Below, in pieces: positions 1 through 7,335 of a DNA stretch of 64,000 bases. The translations under genes and the position numbers were made by a program. The stretch is taken from assembly GCA_050742455.1 (NCBI GenBank), contig JBOGIG010000076.1:1-64000 (forward strand). The letters run 5' to 3'. The stretch comes from JBOGIG01 sp050742455 (lineage in GTDB: Bacteria > Actinomycetota > Acidimicrobiia > Acidimicrobiales > JBOGIG01). The notes below the pieces were generated by a model. That model did not search any database. It was given only the letters and a program-made list of their open reading frames with translations, and had not been told where the DNA came from. Position 1 is the first letter of the stretch. Each line of letters opens with the position of its first letter.

Positions 1-214
1 TGTCGGAGTCGGTGGCGGCCCGACGGTAGGACTCGATGGCGTTGGTGCAGGCCTCGGACACGGCCACGCGAAGGTCGGCGATACGCCCCTCATCCAGCCC
101 GCACCTGGTAACGGCCAGCGATCCCACTAACAGGCGCACCAGGGACACGTACTCGGGGCGGGCCGGTATCTCCATGACCACCTGGGCCTGGGCGAGAGCA
201 CGAACCGAGGTCAT
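1..214 (-). CDS. RsbW-like anti-sigma factor / serine kinase, 5' part only
   Basis: The gene starts at an ATG complementary to 214-212 and runs off the left edge, so only about 71 N-terminal residues are visible. The translation begins MTSVRALAQAQVVMEIPARP and contains SEACTNAIESY, which resembles the N-box region of GHKL-type anti-sigma kinases (SpoIIAB/RsbW). Proteins of this family bind a sigma factor, and phosphorylate STAS-domain antagonists on serine. The window also holds an STAS protein at 40680-41030 and a sigma factor at 5162-6106, but nothing links them directly to this gene. The C-terminal ATP-lid region is not in view. The 196 bp between this gene and position 411 hold no convincing gene. 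Confidence 0.72.
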   Translation of the reverse strand, partial: MTSVRALAQAQVVMEIPARPEYVSLVRLLVGSLAVTRCGLDEGRIADLRVAVSEACTNAIESYRRAATDSD

Positions 215-410
215 CTCAGGGCCTGCCGGTCCCGCTTGACAGCGACGCCCTGGTTACGCTTGCGCTGTAGTGAATCTGACCGAACCTCACCGCCGACTCC
301 TTGGTTTCCCTGTTGGGGTATTTCTACCCAAACGCTCTCAACAACATACTTCGGAAGGAACAGGGAATTCCTTGACCCACGTCAAGACGGTGACCGAGTT
401 TGGGGTTGGT

Positions 411-1796
411 TCAGCCCCTGGAGCGCCTCACGGCCCGGGATCGGGCTCTTATAGCCTGGATGGGGATGCCTTCCAGCATACGGCGTCGTAGGCCCAACAT
501 CTCACCGGCCACAGCCACCAGGATCAGGGCCAGGGCGATAGACGAGAGCTGGTGCACCTTGACCGAGCGGGCCTGGGCCAGGTTGGGTCCGCTCTCGGCC
601 ACCAGGCCGCCGGGACCGACTCCGGTGCTGCGGGAATAGGGAAGGTAGGGGCTGAAGCCCCCTGCGGTCGGGGCTCCTGTCTCACCCGAACTCGGTGGAG
701 TGACGCTGGGGTCGGGGAGGGACCCAATACCGGGCGCCCCCGACAATGGGTGGCTGTTGGGATCGATGGAGAAGCCGGAGCCTGCCGAGACGTACCGGGG
801 CGGCCCGGTGAAGGCCCCGGGAGTGGCGCCGCTACCCGGGGACCCCCCCGGCGCACCTCCCGGGCCGGGCGTGCTGCCCGCACCGGTGTTGGAGGGGCTC
901 GCCGTGCTCACGGCCGGGGAGAAGGCCGACTCGACCAGGTCGCCGGGAGCCTGGGTCTTGCCGTAGCGCACGGCCGACACCCGGTAAGTGTAGGTGGTGG
1001 CCGGCGATGCCCCGGTGTCGGAGAATGTGGTGGCACACGAGCCGCGGGCGCCACAGGCGATGACCTTGTAGTACACGGCCGCACCGGTGTCGGTGCTGCG
1101 CTGGACCACGTAATCGGTCAGGTCCGGCTCGGGATTGGGCGACCATGCCACGTGGTACCCGCCGCCCGCGATGGGAGTGACCCCCACGCCGGTAGGCGTC
1201 GCCGGGGGCACGGCCAGGGAGAAATTGGCCGAAGCCGTGTTGGACTCCGGACCGGCCACGCCCGAGGCATTGACCGTGGCGGTCACCTGGTAGGAGCCGT
1301 TGTAGGCCAGTGCAGCGGGAAGAGGGCTCGACCAGGTCCCCTGGGCCGATACCGGGGCTGAAAAGCCAAGGTCGGCCTTGGGAACGGTCGAGGATCCCGG
1401 GTCGGCGCCAGCGCTGATCGACAGCTGGACGGGGCCGGACAACTGATAGGAACCATCGGCGCAGCTGGGCGAGGCCGTCCCGCTGATGACCGGGGCGGCG
1501 CTGGGGGGGGAACCCGGGACTGGGTTGATGGCCAGGTTGGGCGAACAAGGACCGGCCAGGGCCGGTCCGGCCTGCATGACCGACACCACGCTGAAAACAC
1601 CTGCGACGGCCAGGCCCGCCCCGCACAACAGCGAAACCATGACCGGAGCGGCCCTACGCCTGAGCGCACCCAGCGTGAGCCTCGCCGGTTGGCCGGCCAC
1701 GAGGCCCGGCAGACTCGACCCGCGCGAGGAACGGATCAGCCGTCCGGGGCGGGGGGAGTTGCCTCCCCCGGCCCGGTCGCCACGATCACGGTTCAA
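411..1796 (-). CDS. Secreted or membrane-anchored fibronectin type III protein
   Basis: A 461-residue protein, last gene of a three-gene minus-strand operon with a sortase and an LPFTG protein. Residues about 51-72 form a hydrophobic signal/anchor segment ending near PALAGPCSPN. A fibronectin type III-like domain lies at roughly 196-295 (WSPNPEPDLTDYVVQRS, then TYTYRVSAV). It is followed by a Gly/Pro/Ser-rich low-complexity stretch. A second hydrophobic segment at about 419-436 is followed by arginine-rich residues. There is no LPxTG motif, so it is probably membrane-held rather than sortase-linked. The listed start is a TTG five bases after the sortase stop; a later start is possible. Its function is unknown; the context suggests a cell-surface role. 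Confidence 0.7.
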   Translation of the reverse strand: MNRDRGDRAGGGNSPRPGRLIRSSRGSSLPGLVAGQPARLTLGALRRRAAPVMVSLLCGAGLAVAGVFSVVSVMQAGPALAGPCSPNLAINPVPGSPPSAAPVISGTASPSCADGSYQLSGPVQLSISAGADPGSSTVPKADLGFSAPVSAQGTWSSPLPAALAYNGSYQVTATVNASGVAGPESNTASANFSLAVPPATPTGVGVTPIAGGGYHVAWSPNPEPDLTDYVVQRSTDTGAAVYYKVIACGARGSCATTFSDTGASPATTYTYRVSAVRYGKTQAPGDLVESAFSPAVSTASPSNTGAGSTPGPGGAPGGSPGSGATPGAFTGPPRYVSAGSGFSIDPNSHPLSGAPGIGSLPDPSVTPPSSGETGAPTAGGFSPYLPYSRSTGVGPGGLVAESGPNLAQARSVKVHQLSSIALALILVAVAGEMLGLRRRMLEGIPIQAIRARSRAVRRSRG

Positions 1797-1800
1797 CAGA

Positions 1801-2421
1801 TCACGCCCCAGTCGGGAAGCCGTTCATGACGGCTTTGACGACTATGCGATGAGAGGCTGACCCCTTGGGTGTGCACGAAGTGAGAGTCAGCGTGGCCACC
1901 CCAGGGGTGTTGGCCACCACCGCGGTGTCGTTGGGTAGCACCACGAACGGGGGCTGGCTGACGCTGTAGGTGCACGAGCCAATCGGGGTGTCGAGTTCGA
2001 TCACGTCACCGGGTCCGAGCTTGTCGATGTTGGCGAACGGCTTGCCGTAGGTGGTCCGGTGACCGGCGATGGCCACGTCGCCCACGGTGCACGGCAACGG
2101 CGTGTTGGGATAATGACCTGCACCAGCCTGTAGAGCCGACTCGGTGGTTCCCTCCACGACGACCACGTTCACCCCGATCTTGGGGATCTTGATGCGGGTC
2201 AGGCTGTGTCCCACCGGGATGCTGTGGTGAAGATAGGCCTGCCGGGTGGCCTGGCTGTCGAGCTGCTGGGCCAGGCCCTTCTGCGCCGAGCTGTTGTACA
2301 GCCCGGTGAAGAAGGGGTACCCGAGAAGACCTATTGCAGCCAATAGACACAGGCCCGACATGCCCGTCAACCCTCCACGGGCCCAGCGGTGCTGGCGCAG
2401 GTACCTGGTCAGCTTCTCCAT
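1801..2421 (-). CDS. Class E-type sortase
   Basis: A 206-residue transpeptidase that should join LPxTG-type proteins to the cell wall or polymerise them. An N-terminal membrane segment lies at about residues 20-40. The catalytic triad is visible: His121 (AGHRTTYG), Cys183 (TLTSCTP) and Arg192 (SHRIVV). The length fits actinobacterial class E sortases. The ATG start lies inside the end of the upstream LPFTG protein gene (13 bp overlap), and the fibronectin protein follows within 5 bp, so all three are probably co-translated. The upstream protein is the obvious substrate. Class E rather than D or F is judged from the general sequence pattern. Confidence 0.88.
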   Translation of the reverse strand: MEKLTRYLRQHRWARGGLTGMSGLCLLAAIGLLGYPFFTGLYNSSAQKGLAQQLDSQATRQAYLHHSIPVGHSLTRIKIPKIGVNVVVVEGTTESALQAGAGHYPNTPLPCTVGDVAIAGHRTTYGKPFANIDKLGPGDVIELDTPIGSCTYSVSQPPFVVLPNDTAVVANTPGVATLTLTSCTPKGSASHRIVVKAVMNGFPTGA

Positions 2422-3737
2422 GGCTTAACACCGAAGCGGCGTACCGCCAGGGCCAGGGCAGACATTCCGAGCAGGCCGGCTCCGGCCAACGGGATCCACG
2501 GCTGCTCCCCGGTGAAGGGAAGGGTGGACGCAGCCGGGGTCGTGTTGAGGGCCGGCGGTGTGTTGGTCCCCGACCCGCCTGGCTTGATAGTTGGCGTCGC
2601 AGGCGCCGCTGCGCCAGCGGTGGCGGTGACCTCGGCCAGCTTGAGGGACAACAGGGCCGAGGTATTGGAGATGCCGCCAGGAGTCGTACCGGGGATGCCG
2701 CCGGCCACGCCGGGCAGCAGCTCGACGTCAACGGCGCCGGCCGTGGCCGTAACCGAGTTGTCGGAGTTGGTGGTGACGCTGGAGTTCTCCAGGCTCACGC
2801 TAAGCAGCCCCGGGATGTTGATTGGGGGAGCGCTTGGCGTGCTGATGGTCTGGTTGATGCCCAGGGTGGGGATCGAGATGGTCACGATGGCGGCGGTGGT
2901 GCTGCCCGTGGCCTTGCCCGTAGCCCGGTCCACGCTGGCCGTGGCGGTGGCAGGAGCCACCGTGATGGTGGCCAGGGTCGTGCCGGCGATGGGCAGGATC
3001 CGGATCTCAACGCCGGTCGTGGTGGCTGTGGATGTCAACGTGGTGGCCGTGGTCACCTCGGACGAGGTCGACTTGCCGATGTCGAGGCCGACCGTGGTGG
3101 TAATGGGCAGGTTGTTGAGCAGGGTCTTGACCGTGTTGCCCAAGCCGCCGGGTAGGGCGTTGAGCACGGGGGCCAGCGCCGTACCCAGCTGGGTGAGCGT
3201 GGAGCCCACGGCCGGGCCTACACCGGGGATGTTGGCCAGCAAGGTGTCGAGGTTGATCGTCGAGTTGTCCGACACGTAACCGTCCGAGGCGGCGGCCGGC
3301 AGTCCCTTGACCACGCTGGCGCTGGCGCCACCGCAGGCCAGGTTGAGCTGGATGATGTTGAGCGGGGCGGGCAGGACAGGAGTGGCGCAGGAATCGGCCA
3401 GGACCTGGGATCCATCGGCCGGGCCGGGCACAGACGCCGTCTGATCACCGAACTTCTGGGTGGCCAGGATCGCCCCGGTGCCCTCGGCCGAGGCGCTGGG
3501 GGTGGAATCCACCTTGGCCAAGCTCTCACCGGCGGCCAGTTGCTGGCCGGCGATGGCGAGGTAGAACGACTGACCCTGCGAACTCCCGGCAAAGGACCCC
3601 GGCGCCGGGGTGGCGGCGCTGGCGAGAGGGGCAAATGCCAAAGCGGTTGCTCCCAGCAGGGTGCCCGAGGCAATTAGTGCGGTGACCAATCCCCCGAGCT
3701 TGCGGACGTGCGGTTTTCTGAGCCTGGTTGAACTCAT
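2409..3737 (-). CDS. Secreted LPFTG cell-wall protein, sortase substrate
   Basis: A 442-residue surface protein. It has an N-terminal signal peptide with basic start, hydrophobic core and an ASA cleavage-type site around residue 42. A long Thr/Ala/Val-rich body follows with no recognised enzymatic motif. The C-terminus is a classic sorting signal: LPFTG at about residues 406-410, a hydrophobic span, and a positively charged tail ending RRFGVKPWRS. The ATG is preceded by a strong ribosome binding site (GGAGGAACGGAACAAGCC). It is the first gene of the operon with the sortase directly downstream. The low-complexity repetitive body resembles choice-of-anchor type secreted proteins, but I do not assign a family. 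Confidence 0.8.
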   Translation of the reverse strand: MSSTRLRKPHVRKLGGLVTALIASGTLLGATALAFAPLASAATPAPGSFAGSSQGQSFYLAIAGQQLAAGESLAKVDSTPSASAEGTGAILATQKFGDQTASVPGPADGSQVLADSCATPVLPAPLNIIQLNLACGGASASVVKGLPAAASDGYVSDNSTINLDTLLANIPGVGPAVGSTLTQLGTALAPVLNALPGGLGNTVKTLLNNLPITTTVGLDIGKSTSSEVTTATTLTSTATTTGVEIRILPIAGTTLATITVAPATATASVDRATGKATGSTTAAIVTISIPTLGINQTISTPSAPPINIPGLLSVSLENSSVTTNSDNSVTATAGAVDVELLPGVAGGIPGTTPGGISNTSALLSLKLAEVTATAGAAAPATPTIKPGGSGTNTPPALNTTPAASTLPFTGEQPWIPLAGAGLLGMSALALAVRRFGVKPWRS

Positions 3738-4082
3738 GGCTTGTTCCGTTCCTCCTGTAACACGCCCGCCAGGGTCTCGTGCTTTATTGGGTTGTGTTGG
3801 TTGACCCGTTTACGGGGGTACCGCTTCGCCTGCCCTTGCCGCTTCCAAGCTAGCTCACAGAAATTTTCGGGGGAAGTGTCCTACCCGATCCAATTTGTGC
3901 CTATCGAGGAATTCGAGTTTGAACCTTAGCACATTTCGCGAGAAATATGAAGATTGAACGTTATAAACCTTCGCGTCGCTTCTGGGGGAGGTAATTCGCC
4001 ATCTCCGGTCGGGGGACCTGCCTGAGAGTCGGCCAACTTGGGTTCACCTGTCCGGCGGCGCCACCCGCGTATCATCGTGGGG
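3738..4082. other. Divergent intergenic region between surface operon and HAD gene
   Basis: This 345 bp gap is noticeably more AT-rich than its surroundings, especially 3850-3975. It must carry the promoter of the LPFTG-sortase operon (leftward) and of the HAD gene (rightward). A small inverted repeat, ATTTC-GCGA-GAAAT, lies at 3933-3946 and could be an operator. No convincing gene is seen in it. Confidence 0.5.
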
Positions 4083-4892
4083 GTGGAAGCCGCCTTTTTC
4101 GACCTGGACAAGACCGTCATAGCCACGGCCTCAATGGTGGCCTTCGGACGACCCTTCTACCGCGAGGGCCTGATATCGCGCCGGACCGTATTGCGCAGCG
4201 TGTACGGGCAACTGGTGTACATGCACTTGGGCGCCAGCGAGGAGAAGCTGGCTCGCATCCGCGAGTCGGTGCTGGCACTGACCAAGGGCTGGGACCAGGC
4301 CAGGATCAGGGCAATCGTGGCCGAGACCCTGGAGGAGATAGTCGAGCCCATCATCTATGGCGAGGCCCTTGACCTCATCGAGGCCCACCGCCAGATGGGA
4401 CGCCTGGTTTACATAGTCTCCGCCTCGCCCGATGAGATCGTGGCACCTCTGGCCCGCCACCTGGGGGCGGACGGCGCCATAGCCAGCCGACCCCGCATCG
4501 ACGGCCACGGTCGCTACACCGGGGAGATGGACTTCTACGCCTACGGTCCGTTCAAAGCCGAAGCCATCAAGGAATTAGCGGCCTTGGAGGACATCGACCT
4601 CGAAGGCTCCTTCGCCTACTCGGACTCCTACACCGACCTGCCCATGCTGGAGGTCGTTGGCCACGCCGTGGCCGTCAATCCCGATCGGCTCTTGGCCAAT
4701 GCCGCCCGGGACCGAGGCTGGGAGGTGCGCCAGTTCGAGCGGAGGGTGAAGCTCGATCGGTCCCGTCGAGCCGTGGCCAATCCCGCTCGGGCCGCGGCGT
4801 GGGCGGGGATCGGCTTGGCCGGGGCGGGCGCTGCGGTGATGGTGGGCTGGAGGCTGGAAGTGGGACGCCGGGCACAGCTCGCCGCCCGCTGA
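4083..4892 (+). CDS. HAD-IB family phosphatase (SerB-like hydrolase)
   Basis: A haloacid dehalogenase superfamily hydrolase of subfamily IB, predicted to remove phosphate from a small metabolite or lipid headgroup. Motif I is FFDLDKTV about nine residues from the chosen GTG start. Motif II is IVSASPDEIV, with the motif III lysine in FKAEAIKEL and motif IV in YSDSYTDLPML. The C-terminal 30 residues contain a hydrophobic, Ala/Gly-rich helix (AAWAGIGLAGAGAAVMVGW) that could tether it to the membrane, as in several actinobacterial paralogues. An upstream TTG at 4038 would add 15 residues with no family resemblance, so I prefer 4083. The substrate is not predictable. Confidence 0.8.
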   Translation: MEAAFFDLDKTVIATASMVAFGRPFYREGLISRRTVLRSVYGQLVYMHLGASEEKLARIRESVLALTKGWDQARIRAIVAETLEEIVEPIIYGEALDLIEAHRQMGRLVYIVSASPDEIVAPLARHLGADGAIASRPRIDGHGRYTGEMDFYAYGPFKAEAIKELAALEDIDLEGSFAYSDSYTDLPMLEVVGHAVAVNPDRLLANAARDRGWEVRQFERRVKLDRSRRAVANPARAAAWAGIGLAGAGAAVMVGWRLEVGRRAQLAAR

Positions 4893-4912
4893 GGTCTTCC
4901 GCCCGCTGGTGA

Positions 4913-4932
4913 CCGCCGGTAATGACCGGTGG
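4913..4932 (+). terminator. Candidate hairpin after the HAD gene
   Basis: CCGCCGGT, loop AATG, ACCGGTGG: eight pairs if one G-U wobble is allowed, 20 bp after the HAD stop. There is no T-run, which is common for high-GC actinobacterial terminators but leaves the call weak. Confidence 0.35.
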
Positions 4933-4969
4933 ACCGCCGGGTTACCCAGCACCCACCCGGCCTACGTGC

Positions 4970-5044
4970 TCAGTCCTCGCGCAGCTTCTTGGCCGCCACG
5001 GCTCCGAGTGCGATCAGGATGGCGAGTAGCAACAGCTTCTTCAT
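4970..5044 (-). CDS. 24-residue hydrophobic peptide
   Basis: A very short reading frame encodes MKKLLLLAILIALGAVAAKK followed by LRED and a TGA stop. It has a basic start, one membrane-spanning helix and a charged tail. It resembles the N-terminal part of tiny actinobacterial membrane peptides such as the DLW-39 family, but lacks the rest. It starts 22 bp from the tRNA-Sec gene on the opposite strand. Reading through the TGA as selenocysteine gives an arginine-rich sequence with no sense, so the stop is taken as real. Calling it a gene rests on composition only. Confidence 0.4.
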   Translation of the reverse strand: MKKLLLLAILIALGAVAAKKLRED

Positions 5045-5066
5045 ATGGACAAACTAGCCTGTGCTC

Positions 5067-5159
5067 GGAGGTGTTCGAGTACCTGGTGGGCTCCCCCGCC
5101 TTCAAAGCGGGTGGGACGGGCGACCCCCGTCCGGCGGGTTCGATTCCCGTCCACCTCCG
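5067..5159 (+). tRNA. selC: tRNA-Sec (anticodon UCA)
   Basis: The acceptor strand GGAGGTG (5067-5073) pairs with CACCTCC (5152-5158). The anticodon stem CCCGC/GCGGG encloses the loop CTTCAAA, with anticodon TCA at 5102-5104, which reads UGA. There is a long variable arm (GGACGGG...CCCGTCC) and a T arm CGGG-TTCGATT-CCCG. UCA anticodon plus long extra arm identify the selenocysteine tRNA. The discriminator is G and only CC follows, so the CCA end is at least partly added after transcription. selA and selB lie about 28 kb away in this window, so the organism should insert selenocysteine. The 3' end lies 2 bp from the convergent sigma-factor stop codon. Confidence 0.95.
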
Positions 5160-5161
5160 CC

Positions 5162-6106
5162 TTACACGGTCAGCAGGTCACGAGCTCCGGTGTCGCTGGA
5201 TGGATGGCGCAGCTTAGACATGGCTCGGGCCTCGATCTGGCGGATCCGTTCCCGGGTCAGGTTGAAGTGCTCGCCCACCTCTTCGAGGGTCCGGGGCTCT
5301 CCCCGGTCCAGCCCGAAGCGCAACCGCAGTATTTCCCGCTCTCGCTCGTCGAGGGGGGAGAGCAGGCGCGAGATCTCCACCGGCAGTAACGACGTCGCCG
5401 CCATCTCGAAGGGGGACTCGGCCGAGCGATCCTCGACCACATCGCCGAGTTCGGCGTCGCCGTCCTCCCGCAGTGGCTCGGACAGAGACAGGGGCTCGGC
5501 CCGGAAGCGAAGGGCCTCGATCAACTTGTCCTCGGGCATCTCGACTTCGATCCCCAGTTCGATCAAGGTGGCCGGGCGACCCAACTTCAGCTCCAGGCGA
5601 GCCTGGGCCTTCTGCACCCGGGCCAGCGTGTCGCCCGCATGCACAGGCAATCGGATCGTCCGTCCTGTATTGGCGATGCCCCGGGTTATGGCCTGACGGA
5701 TCCACCAGGTGGCATAGGTGGAGAACTTGAAACCCTTGCGCCAGTCAAACTTCTCGACAGCGTGCATGAGGCCCAGGTTGCCCTCCTGGATGAGGTCCAG
5801 GAGGGGCAGCCCCGAAGCCTGGTACTTCTTGGCTATCGATACCACCAAGCGGAGGTTGGATTGGACGAAGGTCTGCTGGGCATTCTCGCCCGAACGGGCC
5901 AGGCGACGCAGCTCGCGCTTGCGGGCCGGGGTCAGCTCTTTGACCTTGGCCTCCAGTTCACCGTGGGCGGAGATGCCGTTCTCTATGGTCTGGGCCAGGC
6001 GCACCTCGTCGTCCTTGGTCAGCAGCGGGTACTGGCCTATGTCTGTCAGGTACAGCCGGACGAGGTCTTCCTCGTCCCTTTCAACTCGCTCCTTGGCCAA
6101 CTCCAC
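5162..6106 (-). CDS. RNA polymerase sigma-70 factor, SigA/SigB (RpoD-like) type
   Basis: A 314-residue sigma factor with the regions expected of group 1/2 factors and a short N-terminus. Region 1.2 contains LVRLYLTDIGQYPLL. Region 2 contains NLRLVVSIAKKYQ, the core-binding LLDLIQEGNLGLMHAVEKFD and the -10 binding KFSTYATWWIRQAI. Region 3 holds RTIRLPVH, and region 4.2 holds TLEEVGEHFNLTRERIRQIE. The lack of a long acidic region 1.1 suggests a group 2 (SigB/HrdB-like) factor, although the vegetative sigma cannot be excluded. The GTG start is preceded by GAAGGGTAA. The TAA stop almost touches the convergent tRNA-Sec gene, leaving no room for a separate terminator. Confidence 0.93.
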   Translation of the reverse strand: MELAKERVERDEEDLVRLYLTDIGQYPLLTKDDEVRLAQTIENGISAHGELEAKVKELTPARKRELRRLARSGENAQQTFVQSNLRLVVSIAKKYQASGLPLLDLIQEGNLGLMHAVEKFDWRKGFKFSTYATWWIRQAITRGIANTGRTIRLPVHAGDTLARVQKAQARLELKLGRPATLIELGIEVEMPEDKLIEALRFRAEPLSLSEPLREDGDAELGDVVEDRSAESPFEMAATSLLPVEISRLLSPLDEREREILRLRFGLDRGEPRTLEEVGEHFNLTRERIRQIEARAMSKLRHPSSDTGARDLLTV

Positions 6107-6164
6107 TTACCCTTCGCGCTAGTTGTTTCATGGTGATGATGTTGGGAACTCGCTCGCCCGTCGA

Positions 6165-6290
6165 TCATTGGGGCAGCAGGTACGCTCCCTCGGCACGGTG
6201 CGCCAGCTTGGCGGGGAAGTCACCCCGGACCTGTCTCCATGGTACCGGTGGCGTCAAGACCATCAGGTCGGTCAGGGTCCACAGGGGCAC
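6165..6290 (-). CDS. Possible 41-residue ORF upstream of the sigma factor
   Basis: A small reading frame from a GTG (6290-6288) is preceded by AGGGGA at good spacing. It encodes a peptide starting VPLWTLTDLMVLTPPVPW and ending AYLLPQ. It lies just upstream of, and on the same strand as, the sigma factor. It resembles no family I know. It could be a leader peptide, a real small protein, or chance. Confidence 0.25.
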   Translation of the reverse strand: MPLWTLTDLMVLTPPVPWRQVRGDFPAKLAHRAEGAYLLPQ

Positions 6291-6364
6291 CGGTTCCCCT
6301 AAGCCGTCGCTCGCTCCGGCGGATCGAGGGGGCCTCCCCCGGACGGGGGAACTAACCTGGTCCG

Positions 6365-6688
6365 ATGCCAGGCGAGGACATCGATCTCACCGTGGTCACC
6401 ATTCGCCTGGACGCCTCGGAACCCGGCCTCGATCAACTGCTCGGCGTATTGGCCAAATACGTGGTGGTGTCACGCCAGTCCCCAGGGTGTCGCAATATCG
6501 ACCTGTGCCATTCCCAGACCCAACCCGGTCGCTTCTTGATCATCGAGAAGTGGGAGTCACCCCAGGCCCAAAGAGACCATTTTGATTCCCCCCAAATGGT
6601 CGAGATGGCCGACTCGTGCCGGGGGCTGCTCGTCCATCCGCCCCAGATCGACCTCCTGGAGGGCCTGTCGGCCCACGACCTCAAGTGA
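6365..6688 (+). CDS. ABM-domain (quinol monooxygenase-like) protein
   Basis: A 107-residue dimeric alpha/beta-barrel protein of the antibiotic biosynthesis monooxygenase family. Typical features are the opening strand LTVVTIRLDA, the central SPGCRNIDLCHSQTQPGRFLIIEKWES, and a helix after QAQRDHFDSPQMVEMA, matching the usual pattern of weSpeAldaHl. Members act as cofactor-free monooxygenases on quinols or simply bind small aromatic compounds. The gene stands alone, convergent with the three-gene operon to its right, so the substrate cannot be inferred. Confidence 0.82.
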   Translation: MPGEDIDLTVVTIRLDASEPGLDQLLGVLAKYVVVSRQSPGCRNIDLCHSQTQPGRFLIIEKWESPQAQRDHFDSPQMVEMADSCRGLLVHPPQIDLLEGLSAHDLK

Positions 6689-6701
6689 GATCGGCCCGAG
6701 C

Positions 6702-6745
6702 CATGACGACCGGAACGGGATGCCATGATGACCGGGACGGGATGC
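6702..6745. repeat. 22-bp imperfect tandem duplication after the ABM gene
   Basis: Two copies of CATGACGACCGGAACGGGATGC (the second with two changes) lie directly between two convergent genes, 14 bp after the ABM stop codon. Confidence 0.85.
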
Positions 6746-6768
6746 AGGTCCCCCGGCCAAACTTCTGA

Positions 6769-7335
6769 TCAGGCTGGTTGGCGCAGCGCCTCGGTCTCGG
6801 CGCAGACCGCGTCCAGATCGGGCCAAGTGAGCGCATTGGCCGCCCACAACCGCTCAAAGGCAGCATCGGAGACATCATTGAATCCGTGACGGTTGCGGAA
6901 GTGGTAGTGCCAGCGGGCCTTGTTGACCGGAATCCCCAATCGCTCCGATCGTCCGGCGCAGTAGGCCTCCCAGGCCACGAACTGGGCCAGGGTGAGTTCA
7001 TCGTCTGGCGGCGCTGCTCCGAAGGCCGGGTCCAGGCGGTCTTTGGCACGGTGCAATATCCGGCCGAGCACCTCAGCCACGGCCCGCTTGGACATCTGGC
7101 GGGGTTTGCGGGGGTCCTCGAACGCCCCTCCCTGCACCGACACCACCAAGTCGGGCTCGAGGGCCTCGATCCTCACCCGGCCCAGCACGGCAGCCTCATC
7201 CACCTGCACCCGCACCACTAGCCCGTCGGGTAATCCGACCAGGCCTGCCGTTCGTTCGGCGATGTCGCCGATCGCTTCGGCCTCAAAGGACACCAGGTGG
7301 AACTTCTCCGGTGTCACCGTGACGTTGTTAGGCAC
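6769..7335 (-). CDS. Conserved-looking hypothetical protein, third gene of ferritin-like operon
   Basis: I do not recognise the family. From the GTG at 7335, which overlaps the upstream stop codon by 8 bp, the protein has 188 residues. The N-terminal 70 residues are beta-rich (HLVSFEAEAIGDIAE, then LVVRVQVDEAAVLGRVRIEAL). The second half is helical with many aromatic residues (QFVAWEAYCAGRSERLG, then KARWHYHFRNRHGFNDVSDA). There is no signal peptide or membrane segment. Coupling to two upstream genes for ferritin-like proteins suggests a shared job. The longer 201-residue version starting at 7374 would overlap the upstream gene by 47 bp, and its extra residues are Pro/Arg-rich, so it is less likely. 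Confidence 0.65.
   Translation of the reverse strand: MPNNVTVTPEKFHLVSFEAEAIGDIAERTAGLVGLPDGLVVRVQVDEAAVLGRVRIEALEPDLVVSVQGGAFEDPRKPRQMSKRAVAEVLGRILHRAKDRLDPAFGAAPPDDELTLAQFVAWEAYCAGRSERLGIPVNKARWHYHFRNRHGFNDVSDAAFERLWAANALTWPDLDAVCAETEALRQPA

Noticed and set aside
552..1361. A 269-codon plus-strand frame opposite the fibronectin gene
   Set aside because: Gly/Arg-rich shadow without motifs; the minus strand shows a signal segment and a fibronectin domain.
4970..4972. TGA of the small peptide as a selenocysteine codon, next to tRNA-Sec
   Set aside because: Translation beyond the TGA gives an Arg/Pro-rich sequence without pattern, and no hairpin directly after it was evident.
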